A stretch of DNA of 64,000 bases, from positions 91,171,933 to 91,235,932 of the forward strand of contig NW_022098076.1 of NCBI RefSeq assembly GCF_002288925.2. Reading direction: 5' to 3'. The position numbers were made by a program, and so were the translations under genes. Positions 58,301 through 64,000 of the stretch are shown here, in pieces; position 1 is the first letter of the stretch, and each line of letters begins with the position of its first letter. Source of the DNA: Delphinapterus leucas. Its lineage: Eukaryota; Chordata; Mammalia; Artiodactyla; Monodontidae. The notes under the pieces were generated by a model. The model did no database searches. It saw only the letters and a list, made by a program, of their open reading frames with translations, and was not told the DNA's origin.

Positions 58301-61300
58301 CCTGACTTGAAGATTTCTTACAGAGTTACAATATTCAATACAATGTGGTACTGGTGTCAAAAAAGACCAATAGAGCAACGTAATGGAGTAGAGACACAGA
58401 ACCACAGCTCTGCCATGGAGCCCCAGCGACTTGCATGTATCCACACAGGCCATGCAAACAAAAGTTTGAACCACTGCTGACCTAAGTCTTGGCAGAGCGC
58501 CTTGTGATCCTCCAGAATGAAAGTCTTGTAAGGAGCTGCTACAAGACCATCGTCCACTCACCTCCCTATGGCCCCTGGGAGGCCGTCCTGAGATGTTTCT
58601 CATCACCTCCTGGGTTCTGATGAGGTTTGGGACTTCCTGCCTTGCCCCCCTCAGAGTAGAGCTGCAGACTGTAAAACCGCTCACCTGAAGTCTAGATTCG
58701 GGTGTTCTGTATCAGGGTATCCTGCAACTCACATTGCCATTGTCTGGCCCCTTTCGTTTGGGTGTTGTCCTTTGTGGTGTGTGGGACAAGGACCGTGCAG
58801 AATTGGTACTTCTGGCTATTACTCTTTTCACTGTTTATGTAAGCATTAAAAGTCCGAATCTAAGAGTGGCTCCGTGGATCTTTACCAGTTGAATCGGTCA
58901 GGCCTTGCCCTGTGTGTGTACTTGACAAGAGAGCCAGAAATAAACCCATACATATGTAGTCAGTTGATTTTCAACAGAAGTGCAAAGGCAAATCCATGCA
59001 GAAAGGAAAGGCTTTTTGACAAATGGATATCCACATGCAGAGAAAAAAATAGCTTCAATCCATACCTCACACCATATTCAGATATTAACTCAAAATGGGC
59101 CACAGACTTAAATGTAACATATAAAATTATTTAAAAAATTTTAGAGGAAAACATAGGAGGAAATGTTTGTGGCCATGGTTGGGCAAAGATTTTTTTTTTT
59201 TAAAGATAAAATAACCCAACACAATCCCTAAAAGAAAAAAAATGATCAGCTGGATGCCACCAAAAGCAAGAACTTCTGTTCTCCAAAAACACTTTTAAGG
59301 AAAGAAAATATAACCCAGAAACTGGGAGATAATATTTATAAATCGCATGCCTGACAAGGGACTTGTATCCAGAATATATAGAGAAATCTCAAAATTTAAG
59401 AAGAAAACAAACAACCCAATATTTTAAAAGGGCACAAGATTTGAACAGGCACTTCACCAAAGAAGATAAATGGATGGCAAATAAGTACATGAGAAGATGC
59501 CCAACATCACTTGTCATCGGGGGGATGCAAATCAAAACTACAGTGGAATATTCCTAAGTACCTAAAGAATGTCTACAGCTAAAGAGTGACCATACCAAGT
59601 ATTGGAGAGGATGGGAAGCATCTAGAACATTCATATATTGCTGGTGGGAATGTAAAATGGTAGATCCAATTTGGAAGGTCATTTCCTAAAAGATTATCTT
59701 TTAGTCATATCATGTGACACAGCTCTGCCTAGGTATTTATCCAGGAGAAACGAAAGCATATACCCAGAAAAAGGCTGGTACACAAATGTTCATAGCGACT
59801 TTGTTTGTAACAGCCCCAAGCCTGAAACAGTCAAGTGTCTTTCAACATATGAGTGGATAGATAAGTTGTGTTATTCTCTACCCTGGAATATCACTCAGCA
59901 ATGAAGAGGGGTGAATGATGGATACACACAACAGTATGACAGCTCTCAAAGTATTGGGATTGACACGTACACACTGTTCTACTTAAAATAGATAACCAAC
60001 AAGGACCTACTGCATAGCACAGGAACTCTGCTCAATATTCTGTAATAACCTAAATGGGAAAAGAATTTGAAGAAAGAATAGATACATGTATATGTTGAAC
60101 TGAATCACTCTGCTGCACCCCTGAAAGTAACACAACACAGTTAATCGACTACGCTCCAATATAAAATGAAAATAAAAATATAATATATGCTTCAAAGCAA
60201 ATCTTAAAGTAATATTGCTGCATGAAAGAAGCCAGACAAAAGAGACTACATTCCATTCACATAAAATTCTAGTAAATTCAGACTAAACTATAGTGACCAA
60301 AAGCAGATGAGTGGGAAATTGGAGGAGCGGGAGGGAGAGATTACAATGGGGCAAGGGAACCTTTTGCTGGTGATGGCTGGGTTCACTATCTTGATTATAG
60401 GGATGGTTTCATGAGTGCATGCCTGTGTCCAAATTTATCAGATTGTATACTTTAAGCATGCGCAGTTTACTATATGCAATTACAACGCAGTAAAGCTGCT
60501 TTTGAAAAATATATTGTTTTCAGTCACTTTCCTTCAAGACTCCTGGTGGTCCACGTGCCTTTCTGAGTCCCTGCTCCACGTGACATTGGTAGGCGGTGCC
60601 CCTCCGCCTTGGTCCCTGAGAGCCCAGTAGTCCTGCCTGCCTGCGCTTGACATGGTGATTTTATTTAATCGTCATCACAGAGACAGAGGCCAAGAAATTT
60701 TAATTCCAAGAACAGGGACTAAAAGAAATGTCAAGATGACACAACGCAAGCTGGGCCCCCGGAACAGAAATCCTATGCAATGACGCGGAGGGCCCCCGCC
60801 GTCTCTCCCAGGACCTACTGGACCCCGAGGGGACAGACCCTCCGCAAGGACAGCCGCGAGGCTGGACCCGGCACCATCAGAACTTCCAGAACCCCGGCAC
60901 CTGGGAGGGGGTGGGCCCCGAAAATGCGGGCGCAGCTCGGCTGTCTTGTGGGACGCCGAAGCCGCGCCCGAGGAGCTAACCATTTATGTCACACTGTGAC
61001 AATTATTCTGCATAAAATTATCATTAAAACCACTAATTTTTCAGCCTCCAACCCCGCCAGTGGCCTTTTAGCATTCTCCAGCGCCGGCGTCTGCGGGCCG
61101 GTGATCACCGGCTCATTACCTCCGTGTGGCGCCTGCCCCCCCCGCGCTCGCAATCAAGCGCTAATTAAGCCGGCGCGGGGCCCGGGCTGGGGCCGAGGCC
61201 CGGGCGGGGGGCCCGGTGGCCTCCAAGGGGCTCTGACGGACGTGGCCGAGACCTCCCGGGTCTGGGTCCCGGTCCGGGCGGGGTCAGGCGGCGGGCGGGG

Positions 61301-61748
61301 CCGAGGCCGAGGGTCTGGGGGCGGGGCCTGCGGGGGTGGACTTGGGGGCGGAGCTTGGAGCGGTGACGCAGGCCTGGTCCGGGGTCTGAGTGGGGTCGGG
61401 GCGTTGAGGGCGTCCGGGGGCAGGGTCAGGGGTCGGGGGTCGAGGGTCGGGTGGGTGGCCGGGGCCGCCCGGCTCCTTACCCCAGCGAGGCGGCCGTGCG
61501 GCAGAGGTGCAGGGGCGCCAGGCCGTCGGCGCTGAGCAGGTCGGGGTCGGCGCGATGCTGCAGCAGCAGCTGGGTGCAGGCCGTGTGGCCCCCCTGGCAG
61601 GCCTCGTGCAGGGCGCCGCGGCCGCCGGGGCTGGCGTCGGGGTCCGCGCCGCGGCTGAGCAGGTGGCGCACGCAGGCCGTGTGGCCCCGGGCCGCCGCGA
61701 TGCACAGGGGCGTGGTGAGCTCGCGCTTGTACTCCAGGGTCCAGAGGC
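25214..61748 (-). CDS. ASB18: ASB18 ankyrin-repeat and SOCS-box protein (3' four coding exons; 5' end outside window)
   Basis: ASB-family substrate adaptor expected to join elongin B/C and cullin-5 in an E3 ubiquitin ligase (family knowledge). Four exons join in frame: 61748-61481, 42061-41557, 26269-26156 and 25399-25214. Together they code about 357 residues, against roughly 466 for the full protein. Ankyrin repeats are read in order across the first two exons (motifs such as [66 protein letters not shown]). The last exon holds the SOCS box. All exon borders have GT/AG signals and compatible phases. The N-terminal exon or exons were sought in 61749-64000 and not found. Gene order next to GBX2 supports the identity. 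No disabling change is seen. Confidence 0.95.
25400..26155 (-). other. ASB18: ASB18 last intron
   Basis: A 756-bp GT..AG intron between the linker exon and the SOCS-box exon. No repeat was recognised inside. Confidence 0.9.
26156..26269 (-). CDS. ASB18: ASB18 exon: linker before the SOCS box
   Basis: A 114-base, phase-0 exon of 38 codons beginning [20 protein letters not shown] and ending PEEVFQ. Acceptor AG at 26271-26270 (CAACCAG) and donor GTGAGG (26155-26150). It is flanked by compatible phase-0 exons. The [12 protein letters not shown] segment is the conserved lead-in to the SOCS region of ASB proteins. Confidence 0.95.
26980..27021. repeat. Perfect 21-bp tandem duplication
   Basis: Two identical adjacent copies of a 21-bp unit (ATCCATACCTCCAGATCCCC plus T), at 26980-27000 and 27001-27021. 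The identity implies a recent event inside an old L1 remnant, or replication slippage. Confidence 0.95.
27540..27625 (-). repeat. MIR-like fragment
   Basis: GAGAAAACTGAGGTTAAGCAATTTTTCTAAGGTCAGGCACC resembles the antisense MIR core (GAAACTGAGGCTCAGAGAGGTTAAGTGACTTGCCCAAGGTC). Short and diverged. Confidence 0.4.
29126..29512. repeat. Unclassified insertion inside antisense L1
   Basis: Base composition changes from AT-rich L1 to mixed unique sequence beginning GTCAGGGTTCTAACAGGAAAT and ending near GGAATAAGCACC, then AT-rich L1 resumes. It looks like an old interspersed repeat or LTR piece. I could not name the family. Confidence 0.35.
29956..30066 (-). mobile_element. Short tRNA-derived SINE
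   Basis: Antisense copy ending CCAAGGAACTCC with B-box-like sequence (TTGAACTTGGGTC region). Similar to the short element at 50063-50185. Flanked by AATTTTTAAAAATT-like sequence on both sides, a probable target-site duplication. Confidence 0.75.
30713..31007 (-). mobile_element. CHR-family SINE, minus strand
   Basis: Poly-T start, GGCTGCATTGGGTCTTTGTTG, then the long CHR-type body ending CACCAGGGAAGTCCC. Flanked by TCTTTTATAT at 30713-30722 and 30998-31007, an exact 10-bp target-site duplication. Confidence 0.9.
31330..32110 (-). mobile_element. L2-like LINE remnant, antisense
   Basis: Contains the antisense of a widespread L2/CR1-type 3' region: GAGGAAGTGACATTCAATAAG, GGCCTTGAAGGATGAAGAGTGG, GTGACAGGGTCAGG and GCGGAGAGATGGTGGTGGCC. 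Diverged and non-coding; a small GTA trinucleotide run sits at 31455-31472. Confidence 0.55.
32230..33840 (+). mobile_element. L2-like LINE remnant, sense, split by a SINE
   Basis: One frame reads [11 protein letters not shown] (about 32745-32780), a signature of L2/CR1 reverse-transcriptase ORFs, with many later stops. The end carries GAATGTAAGCTCCATGAGGG and CTCAACAAATATTTGTTGAA, the typical L2 3' terminus. A minus-strand SINE interrupts it at 33289-33607. Confidence 0.65.
33289..33607 (-). mobile_element. CHR-family SINE inserted in the L2 remnant
   Basis: Minus-strand long-form SINE with poly-T start at 33300 and end CACCAGGGAAGTCCC. Target-site duplication CTAACTACTCT at 33289-33299 and 33597-33607 is exact, which proves insertion into the older L2 copy. 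Confidence 0.92.
34374..34976 (-). mobile_element. Tandem of two SINEs, one inserted in the other's A-tail
   Basis: A CHR SINE (about 34382-34591) abuts a longer CHR-family SINE (about 34592-34963), both minus strand and each with a poly-T/A-tail. Near-identical flanks AGAAGTTCTTTT (34374-34385) and AGAAGATCTTTT (34965-34976) surround the pair rather than each unit. This indicates that the first SINE landed in the A-tail of the second. Confidence 0.85.
37915..38415 (+). mobile_element. L2-like LINE 3' remnant
   Basis: Contains CCCAAGACCTTTGCACCTGCTGTTCCTTCTGCCTGGAATG-type sequence at about 38050-38092 and the terminus GAAATGTTTGTTGAATGAGT near 38391-38411. Both are hallmarks of L2 3' ends. 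Diverged, non-coding. Confidence 0.65.
41320..41490. mobile_element. MER5-like hAT transposon remnant beside an ASB18 exon
   Basis: GTGTGGTTCCAAGACC, TTGCTAGAAATGCAGACTCTG, GATCAGAATCTGCAT and CCTGAGAAGCGCTGG match the order of motifs in MER5A-type elements. It ends about 70 bp from the donor side of the ASB18 exon at 41557. Confidence 0.65.
41557..42061 (-). CDS. ASB18: ASB18 exon: central ankyrin repeats
   Basis: The acceptor CCCCGCAG (AG at 42063-42062) is followed by G, completing glycine, then [14 protein letters not shown]. It ends with AAG of FPK before donor GTAAGA (41556-41551). It has 505 bases, 168 codons plus the completing base. It encodes ankyrin repeats including [38 protein letters not shown] and the [16 protein letters not shown] turn. 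The exon is extremely CpG-rich, so long frames on both strands here are shadows. Confidence 0.95.
43979..44208 (-). mobile_element. CHR SINE with target-site duplication
   Basis: Minus strand, from poly-T at 43989 to CACCAGGGAAGCCCC at 44180-44194. The CCCCAATCATTTTTT sequence occurs on both sides (about 43980-43994 and 44194-44208), a clear target-site duplication. Confidence 0.9.
44450..44745 (+). repeat. Possible L2 3' fragment
   Basis: The passage with GACGGTTGGCTCCTTGGGTGTAGAAATGGGGG and CTAGCCCACTGTTGGTGTTCTCTAAGAGC resembles a diverged L2 terminus. Weak similarity read by eye. Confidence 0.3.
45500..45770 (+). mobile_element. L1 3' remnant
   Basis: Has CAGTCATTAAAAATGAAGTTG, TTAATGACATGGAAAAC, GGTTACAAAACCGCATCA and CTCTGGATAATGGGGTGATGG in the order seen in old L1M 3' ends. 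Non-coding. Confidence 0.6.
46890..47165 (-). repeat. MIR SINE fragments
   Basis: The antisense MIR core is seen as GAATTGAGGCTTAGAAGAAG, GATTTGCATAGGGCCATCCAGCTC and GAGGTGGCAGAGCAGAG. A second MIR-type start follows at about 47092-47135 (TAAGCACCTTCTATGAGCTGGGC). Confidence 0.65.
48825..49640 (-). mobile_element. Old L1 3' region, antisense
   Basis: Shows the familiar antisense L1 sequence: AGCTGCTATGAACATTTCAATG, GGATAAATATCTAGAAGTGG, GTTTTAATTTGCATTTCCC and TTGCTTATTGGCCATTTG. Diverged 3'-end remnant, no coding capacity. Confidence 0.8.
49930..50055 (+). repeat. MIR SINE fragment
   Basis: CCTCAGGTTTCTAACCTGTAAACTGGGGATAACATG and GGGGAGGATTATAGCACGTAAG follow the MIR 3' half. The short SINE at 50063 sits at its end. 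Confidence 0.6.
50053..50195 (+). mobile_element. Short tRNA-derived SINE with exact target-site duplication
   Basis: GGACTTCCCTGGTGGTCCAG to an A-tail, with B-box GAGTTCGATCCCTGG. Flanked by GTGAAGTTCT at 50053-50062 and 50186-50195. Only the tRNA-like head is present, unlike the longer CHR copies. Confidence 0.9.
52040..52290 (-). mobile_element. Old L1 3' fragment, antisense
   Basis: TTACAGAAGAGTTGCAATGATAGTGCAGAGAGTTCCC and TTCTGTTCCAGGATCCAATCCAGGATACCATGCTGCATTTA are typical of a widely distributed L1M 3' antisense region. Non-coding. Confidence 0.6.
52580..52800 (-). repeat. MIR SINE, antisense
   Basis: Full antisense MIR order is visible: CAAGGTGCTCTTCTAAACAT, TTAATTCTCATAATAACCACC, GAAATAACTTACCCAAGCTTG, CACAGCTAGTAAGTGTTGG and TTGGGATTCAACCCAGAC. 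Confidence 0.8.
54101..54427 (+). mobile_element. CHR-family SINE in L1
   Basis: Starts GGCTTCCCTGGTGGCGCAG at 54111, long-form body, A/T-rich tail to 54417. Exact TTCAAGTTAG target-site duplication at 54101-54110 and 54418-54427. Confidence 0.92.
54863..55063 (-). mobile_element. CHR SINE in L1, minus strand
   Basis: Poly-T at 54863-54880, then the antisense CHR body to CACCAGGCAAGCCC. The direct repeat TGGTTTT-like at both borders is short, so the target-site duplication is only probable. Confidence 0.88.
55438..55743 (+). mobile_element. MLT1-type (MaLR) LTR inserted in L1
   Basis: The sequence GCAAGGAACTGAGACCTTCAG, CCCACAGAAACCATGAGACAATAAATG and TAAGTTTGTGGTAATTTGTTACACAGCAACAGATAACTAATGCA follows the 3' portion of MLT1-family LTRs of endogenous retrovirus-like ERVL-MaLR elements. 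It is a partial, non-coding LTR, and old. L1 sequence resumes directly after it. Confidence 0.75.
57568..57579 (+). other. Mutated reverse-transcriptase active site in L1
   Basis: Codons TTT GCA GAT GTC read FADV where L1 reverse transcriptases have FADD. The second catalytic aspartate is replaced by valine. It is one of many inactivating changes and shows the copy is dead. Confidence 0.85.
57732..57972 (+). mobile_element. CHR SINE in L1 with exact target-site duplication
   Basis: Body from GGGCTTCCCTGGTGGCGCAG (57742) to the A-tail near 57962. ATCACTTTCA occurs at 57732-57741 and 57963-57972. The copy is close to the family consensus, suggesting a comparatively recent insertion. Confidence 0.93.
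58389..58927. mobile_element. Unclassified 0.54-kb insertion in L1
   Basis: L1 sequence stops near TGGAGTAGAG (about 58394) and resumes at AGAGCCAGAAATAAACC (about 58930). The material between is more GC-rich and unlike L1. It could be a solo LTR or retroposed sequence; the segment GTAAGCATTAAAAGTCC near 58840-58857 is polyadenylation-like. I could not name a family. Confidence 0.4.
59946..60190 (+). mobile_element. Young cetartiodactyl-type L1 3' end
   Basis: The passage TAGATAACCAACAAGGACCTACTGCATAGCACAGG through GGAACTCTGCTCAATATTCTGTAATAACC, GAATCACTCTGCTGCACCCC and CTCCAATATAAAATGAAAATAAAA matches the 3' terminus of L1s found in cattle, pigs and whales. It is much less diverged than the surrounding old L1, so it is a 5'-truncated later insertion. 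Confidence 0.8.
60516..60960. other. Intron sequence between L1 and candidate element
   Basis: Short unique stretch becoming GC- and CpG-rich from about 60750. No gene recognised; long frames here are GC-driven. Confidence 0.4.
60961..61170. promoter_or_regulatory. Candidate conserved element in ASB18 intron
   Basis: An AT-rich core (about 60980-61050) with CATTTATGTCACACTGTGACAATTATTC, TAAAATTATCATTAAAACC and TAATTTTTCAGC is followed by a perfect 16-bp palindrome GCCGGTGATCACCGGC (61097-61112) and GCGCTAATTAAGCCGG. All of it sits in CpG-rich flanks 0.3 kb from an ASB18 exon. It resembles a developmental enhancer, perhaps acting on GBX2. Inference only. Confidence 0.4.
61481..61748 (-). CDS. 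ASB18: ASB18 exon (first in window): N-terminal ankyrin repeats
   Basis: Acceptor CCCCCAG (AG at 61750-61749) and donor GTAAGG (61480-61475). It starts in phase 1 with the codon remainder GC, then [20 protein letters not shown], and ends ASLG split before the last base. It has 268 bases (2 + 88 codons + 2). It carries two full ankyrin repeats and the start of a third, each with the TPLxxAAxxGH-type signature and the GADPD turn. The exon is very GC- and CpG-rich. Confidence 0.95.
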
Positions 61749-62521
61749 CTGGGGGTGGAGGGGAGGTGGGGAGAGGTCAGGTGAGTCGGGGGACCCTGGT
61801 GGGGAGCGGTGTCCATTAAGACTGAAATAGGGTGAAACCATCTCTTAGAAGTAGGTACCAGGTGGGCACGTAGGGAGATACACAAAGATGCTCAGGGTTC
61901 GGGACAGAGAGACCCAGTGAGGTGCAACTGGATCAGGGATGAGGGATGGAGGGAGGCCTGGGGGTAGAGGTGAAAGGGCCCTGACAGAGAGGGGCAGAGA
62001 GGTAGCAAGGGAAAGAAGTGTAGGAAGAGGGGGGAAAGAGAGCAACAGCACACAGGGCAGAGACACACTGGAAAGACAGAGATGAAGCAGGGAGAGAAGA
62101 AATACAAAGGAGAGATTGGGGTGGGCGGTTATTGAGAAGCACGAGGGTTTTGCGAAATATGAGGGTAACTTGGGTAAGATTTGAGGAGTTAAAAGCTGAA
62201 CAAGCAGGGTGGACAGTGGGAGAATTTACGTGAGGAATTCACATTTTCCAGACTCTGAATTAGGGGCAGCTTGAGGGAGGAAAGTGAGCTGTGGATTTTT
62301 CTGGAATCCAAGCCCTCTCTTTTCGAGCCCCGAATTTACCCCTTTATCATTAAGAGGAGAAGACAACAGACAAAACAAACTGACCCCCATCACCAAGGTT
62401 GCTCGAGAAAAGGACTCGGAAAGTTTAGTTGTCTTGGAAGTGGCCGGGTTTCAGAAGCACCCTTTGATGTGGTGGTCTGCATTGAGCACAATTCTGGTTT
62501 GTTCCTTTGCGCTCTTTAGGG

Positions 62522-62563
<42 letters not shown>

Positions 62564-64000
62564 GGTTGCTCTTTCTTGAGGGATGAATGGAGCAGGAACT
62601 ATACATTTCACTTCTCTGAAAACTTTGGGCTTTCAAAAGGCCTGTGGAAGGTTGTTAGCAGCTATGGGCACTCCTGGAAATGGGGGAGAGCTGTCCCTGG
62701 TGAATACACTTCAAGGGACAGGATTTCACATGGCAGGGATGCCTTCTGATAATGATGGAAGAATCGATACTGTGGCTGTAATGAGCTGTGGAGGAGACCC
62801 TTTTCACAGGCCACCTCCTTCCCGGGACCCATGCTGAGCAGTTTGAAAGACCACTCGTAATTACGTACCTCCATGCAGCGCACGGTTCCAGCCCGCCCCG
62901 CGTCCCCAAGGCCCAGCCTGGAGGTTGTGCATGCTCGGTGGGGGAAGAGGGGGCCTGTCGTCCTGGTGGTGGGTGATGGTGGCTGGAGGCCCTGCGGATG
63001 TGGGCCTGCATGGGTTTGAGCTGCCCTGCCCAGTGAAGACTGGGTCTGATTTGAGGGGCATGATGGATATGACTGTAACAGTGACCTACATTCTTGTAGG
63101 GGCAGCTCCTGGTTGTTGATTCTACTCATTTTCCTGAGATAGGAAGTTTACTTACTGCAGGTCAAGGAAGGGGGTACTCCATTTTCTAGGGCATGCTAAA
63201 TTCCCACCATCAGCAGCTTTGTTCACCCACCCAAGATTCCCAAGTCTTCCCCTGGACTGATGGGAAGGGGCCTTGGCTGGGCATTTAGCTCAGCCATAGC
63301 TTAGGGCCAGCCCCCTTCCCCAGGTCCCTGGAGATGGTGATGAGCTTCTATCAGGCCTTGCAGAGAATCCCGTTCAAAGGCAGCTCTCTCATTCAGTAAA
63401 CCTGAATCATCAATCAGCTTCCTGTAAATCGCACCCTTGGTCCAGGTTCTGCCACCAGGAAGAGCACAGAAGCAGGCTTCTCCCCACGTGATACCTCCCT
63501 CTAAACATCCACTCCTCCATGCTAATGCTTTCCTGGCACTGCGAGCTTGATGGGGCCAGCATTCCATCGTGGATGTGGTAACCAGGAGCCAGCCACTATG
63601 AACCTGTGTATCCCCTTCCCCATGGCTCCCTTCAGGAGGAGCTGAATTGGCCTCCAGGAAGTCCTCGTATGAGTGAGGGCAGTGTCGGGGCCACTGTTCT
63701 CAGCCCGGGTTTGGTCATTTCTGCTACTGGACCAGCTGGGAGAATTCAGGTGGCTGAGATGAAAGAGCACAGACTCCAGAAGTGTCCATCCTCTCTTCCC
63801 AGCCTGCACTGAGGCCTCAGGCCAGCACTAACTCCCAGGGCTGCCCTTTTGCTCGGTAATATCTCAGGTCCCTTCACTGCCACAATGCTCTAATCTCCTG
63901 TCGTACAGATGTGCCATAGAAAAACAGCAAACTTAGGGGTGGAAAGATTGAGGGGGAAAACAGGACGGAGGCTTTGATTCAGACCATGAACTGACATTAA
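61749..64000 (-). other. ASB18: ASB18 upstream intron (incomplete)
   Basis: Searched for the missing N-terminal ASB18 exon; no frame with acceptable splice sites and the expected sequence was found. Contains a (GT)n microsatellite at 62523-62562. Remaining sequence is unassigned. Confidence 0.7.
62523..62562. repeat. (GT)n microsatellite
   Basis: About 18-19 uninterrupted GT units. A simple repeat likely to vary in length between individuals. Confidence 0.97.

Larger units (their letters stand above)
53480..60515 (+). mobile_element. Old L1 element of about 5.3 kb net, interrupted by six insertions
   Basis: Sense-strand L1M-type element. ORF1-like sequence is at 53549-54100, the ORF1/ORF2 spacer with GTCAACCTAGAATTCTCTACC at 54470-54500, and endonuclease-like sequence at 55860-56240. 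Reverse-transcriptase sequence lies around 56900-57620 and a 3' UTR ends near 60515. Frames are broken many times. The reverse-transcriptase catalytic FADD is read as FADV (57568-57579), so it is inactive. Interruptions: SINEs at 54101-54427, 54863-55063 and 57732-57972; an LTR at 55438-55743; an unclassified block at 58389-58927; and a younger L1 3' end at 59946-60190. It lies antisense to ASB18. Confidence 0.88.
42062..61480 (-). other. ASB18: ASB18 intron of 19.4 kb
   Basis: GT..AG intron between the two ankyrin exons. It contains the large L1 mosaic at 53480-60515, several SINE/MIR/L1 pieces and long stretches without recognised content (42200-43970, 46450-46880, 47170-48820, 50200-52020). 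No other gene is supported. Confidence 0.9.

Noticed and set aside
60780..61535. Plus-strand frame of 251 codons near the ASB18 exon
   Set aside because: GC-driven; glycine/arginine-rich low complexity and partly antisense to a real exon.
61749..64000. Search for the missing N-terminal ASB18 exon
   Set aside because: No minus-strand frame with donor and acceptor and the expected protein was found; it probably lies beyond 64000.
1..64000. CRISPR arrays, prophage, operon or bacterial features
   Set aside because: The window is clearly vertebrate nuclear DNA: interspersed repeats, introns and CpG islands; no spaced direct-repeat arrays were seen.

Overview
The window is mammalian genomic DNA and very probably comes from a whale, dolphin or close relative (Cetacea, or at least Cetartiodactyla). 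At least eight full-length tRNA-derived SINEs of the cetacean/hippo CHR type are present, several with clear target-site duplications. A young L1 3' end of the cetartiodactyl type is also seen, and no ruminant BovB/Bov-tA or pig PRE-1 copies were recognised. No viral, plasmid or bacterial features were found. Species assignment is an inference from repeat families read by eye.

Two protein-coding genes are present, both on the minus strand. The first is GBX2, a two-exon homeobox gene with coding parts at 7500-6978 and 5935-5412. It is intact at 348 codons, with consensus splice sites and a full homeodomain. The second is ASB18, an ankyrin-repeat/SOCS-box gene of which the last four coding exons lie in the window (61748-61481, 42061-41557, 26269-26156, 25399-25214). 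Its first exon or exons lie beyond position 64000. This order and orientation match the GBX2-ASB18 neighbourhood on human 2q37.

Positions 1-25000 form the GBX2 regulatory landscape. There are CpG-rich islands (about 2950-4330, 6600-8480, 12220-13460, 17580-18780) between AT-rich unique blocks dense in TAAT/ATTA cores and almost free of transposons. The best blocks (2090-2530, 8510-8765, 9241-9330, 17830-18345) look like conserved noncoding enhancers of a developmental gene, but conservation cannot be tested here.

Positions 25000-64000 are ASB18 exons and long introns. Intron 26270-41556 holds antisense L1 fragments, a head-to-head pair of L2-like LINEs and several minus-strand SINEs, including a SINE-in-SINE tandem. 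Intron 42062-61480 holds an old sense-orientation L1 of about 7 kb (53480-60515), broken by three SINEs, an MLT1-type LTR, an unclassified 0.54 kb insert and a younger L1 3' end. The ASB18 exon at 61481-61748 lies in a CpG-rich block preceded by a candidate conserved element with a perfect 16-bp palindrome. Transcription factor (GBX2) and E3-ligase adaptor (ASB18) are not known to work together; they are simply neighbours. I found no convincing undescribed gene system. The most useful leads are the candidate regulatory elements, an unexplained minus-strand open frame at 24089-24499 and the unclassified insert at 58389-58927.
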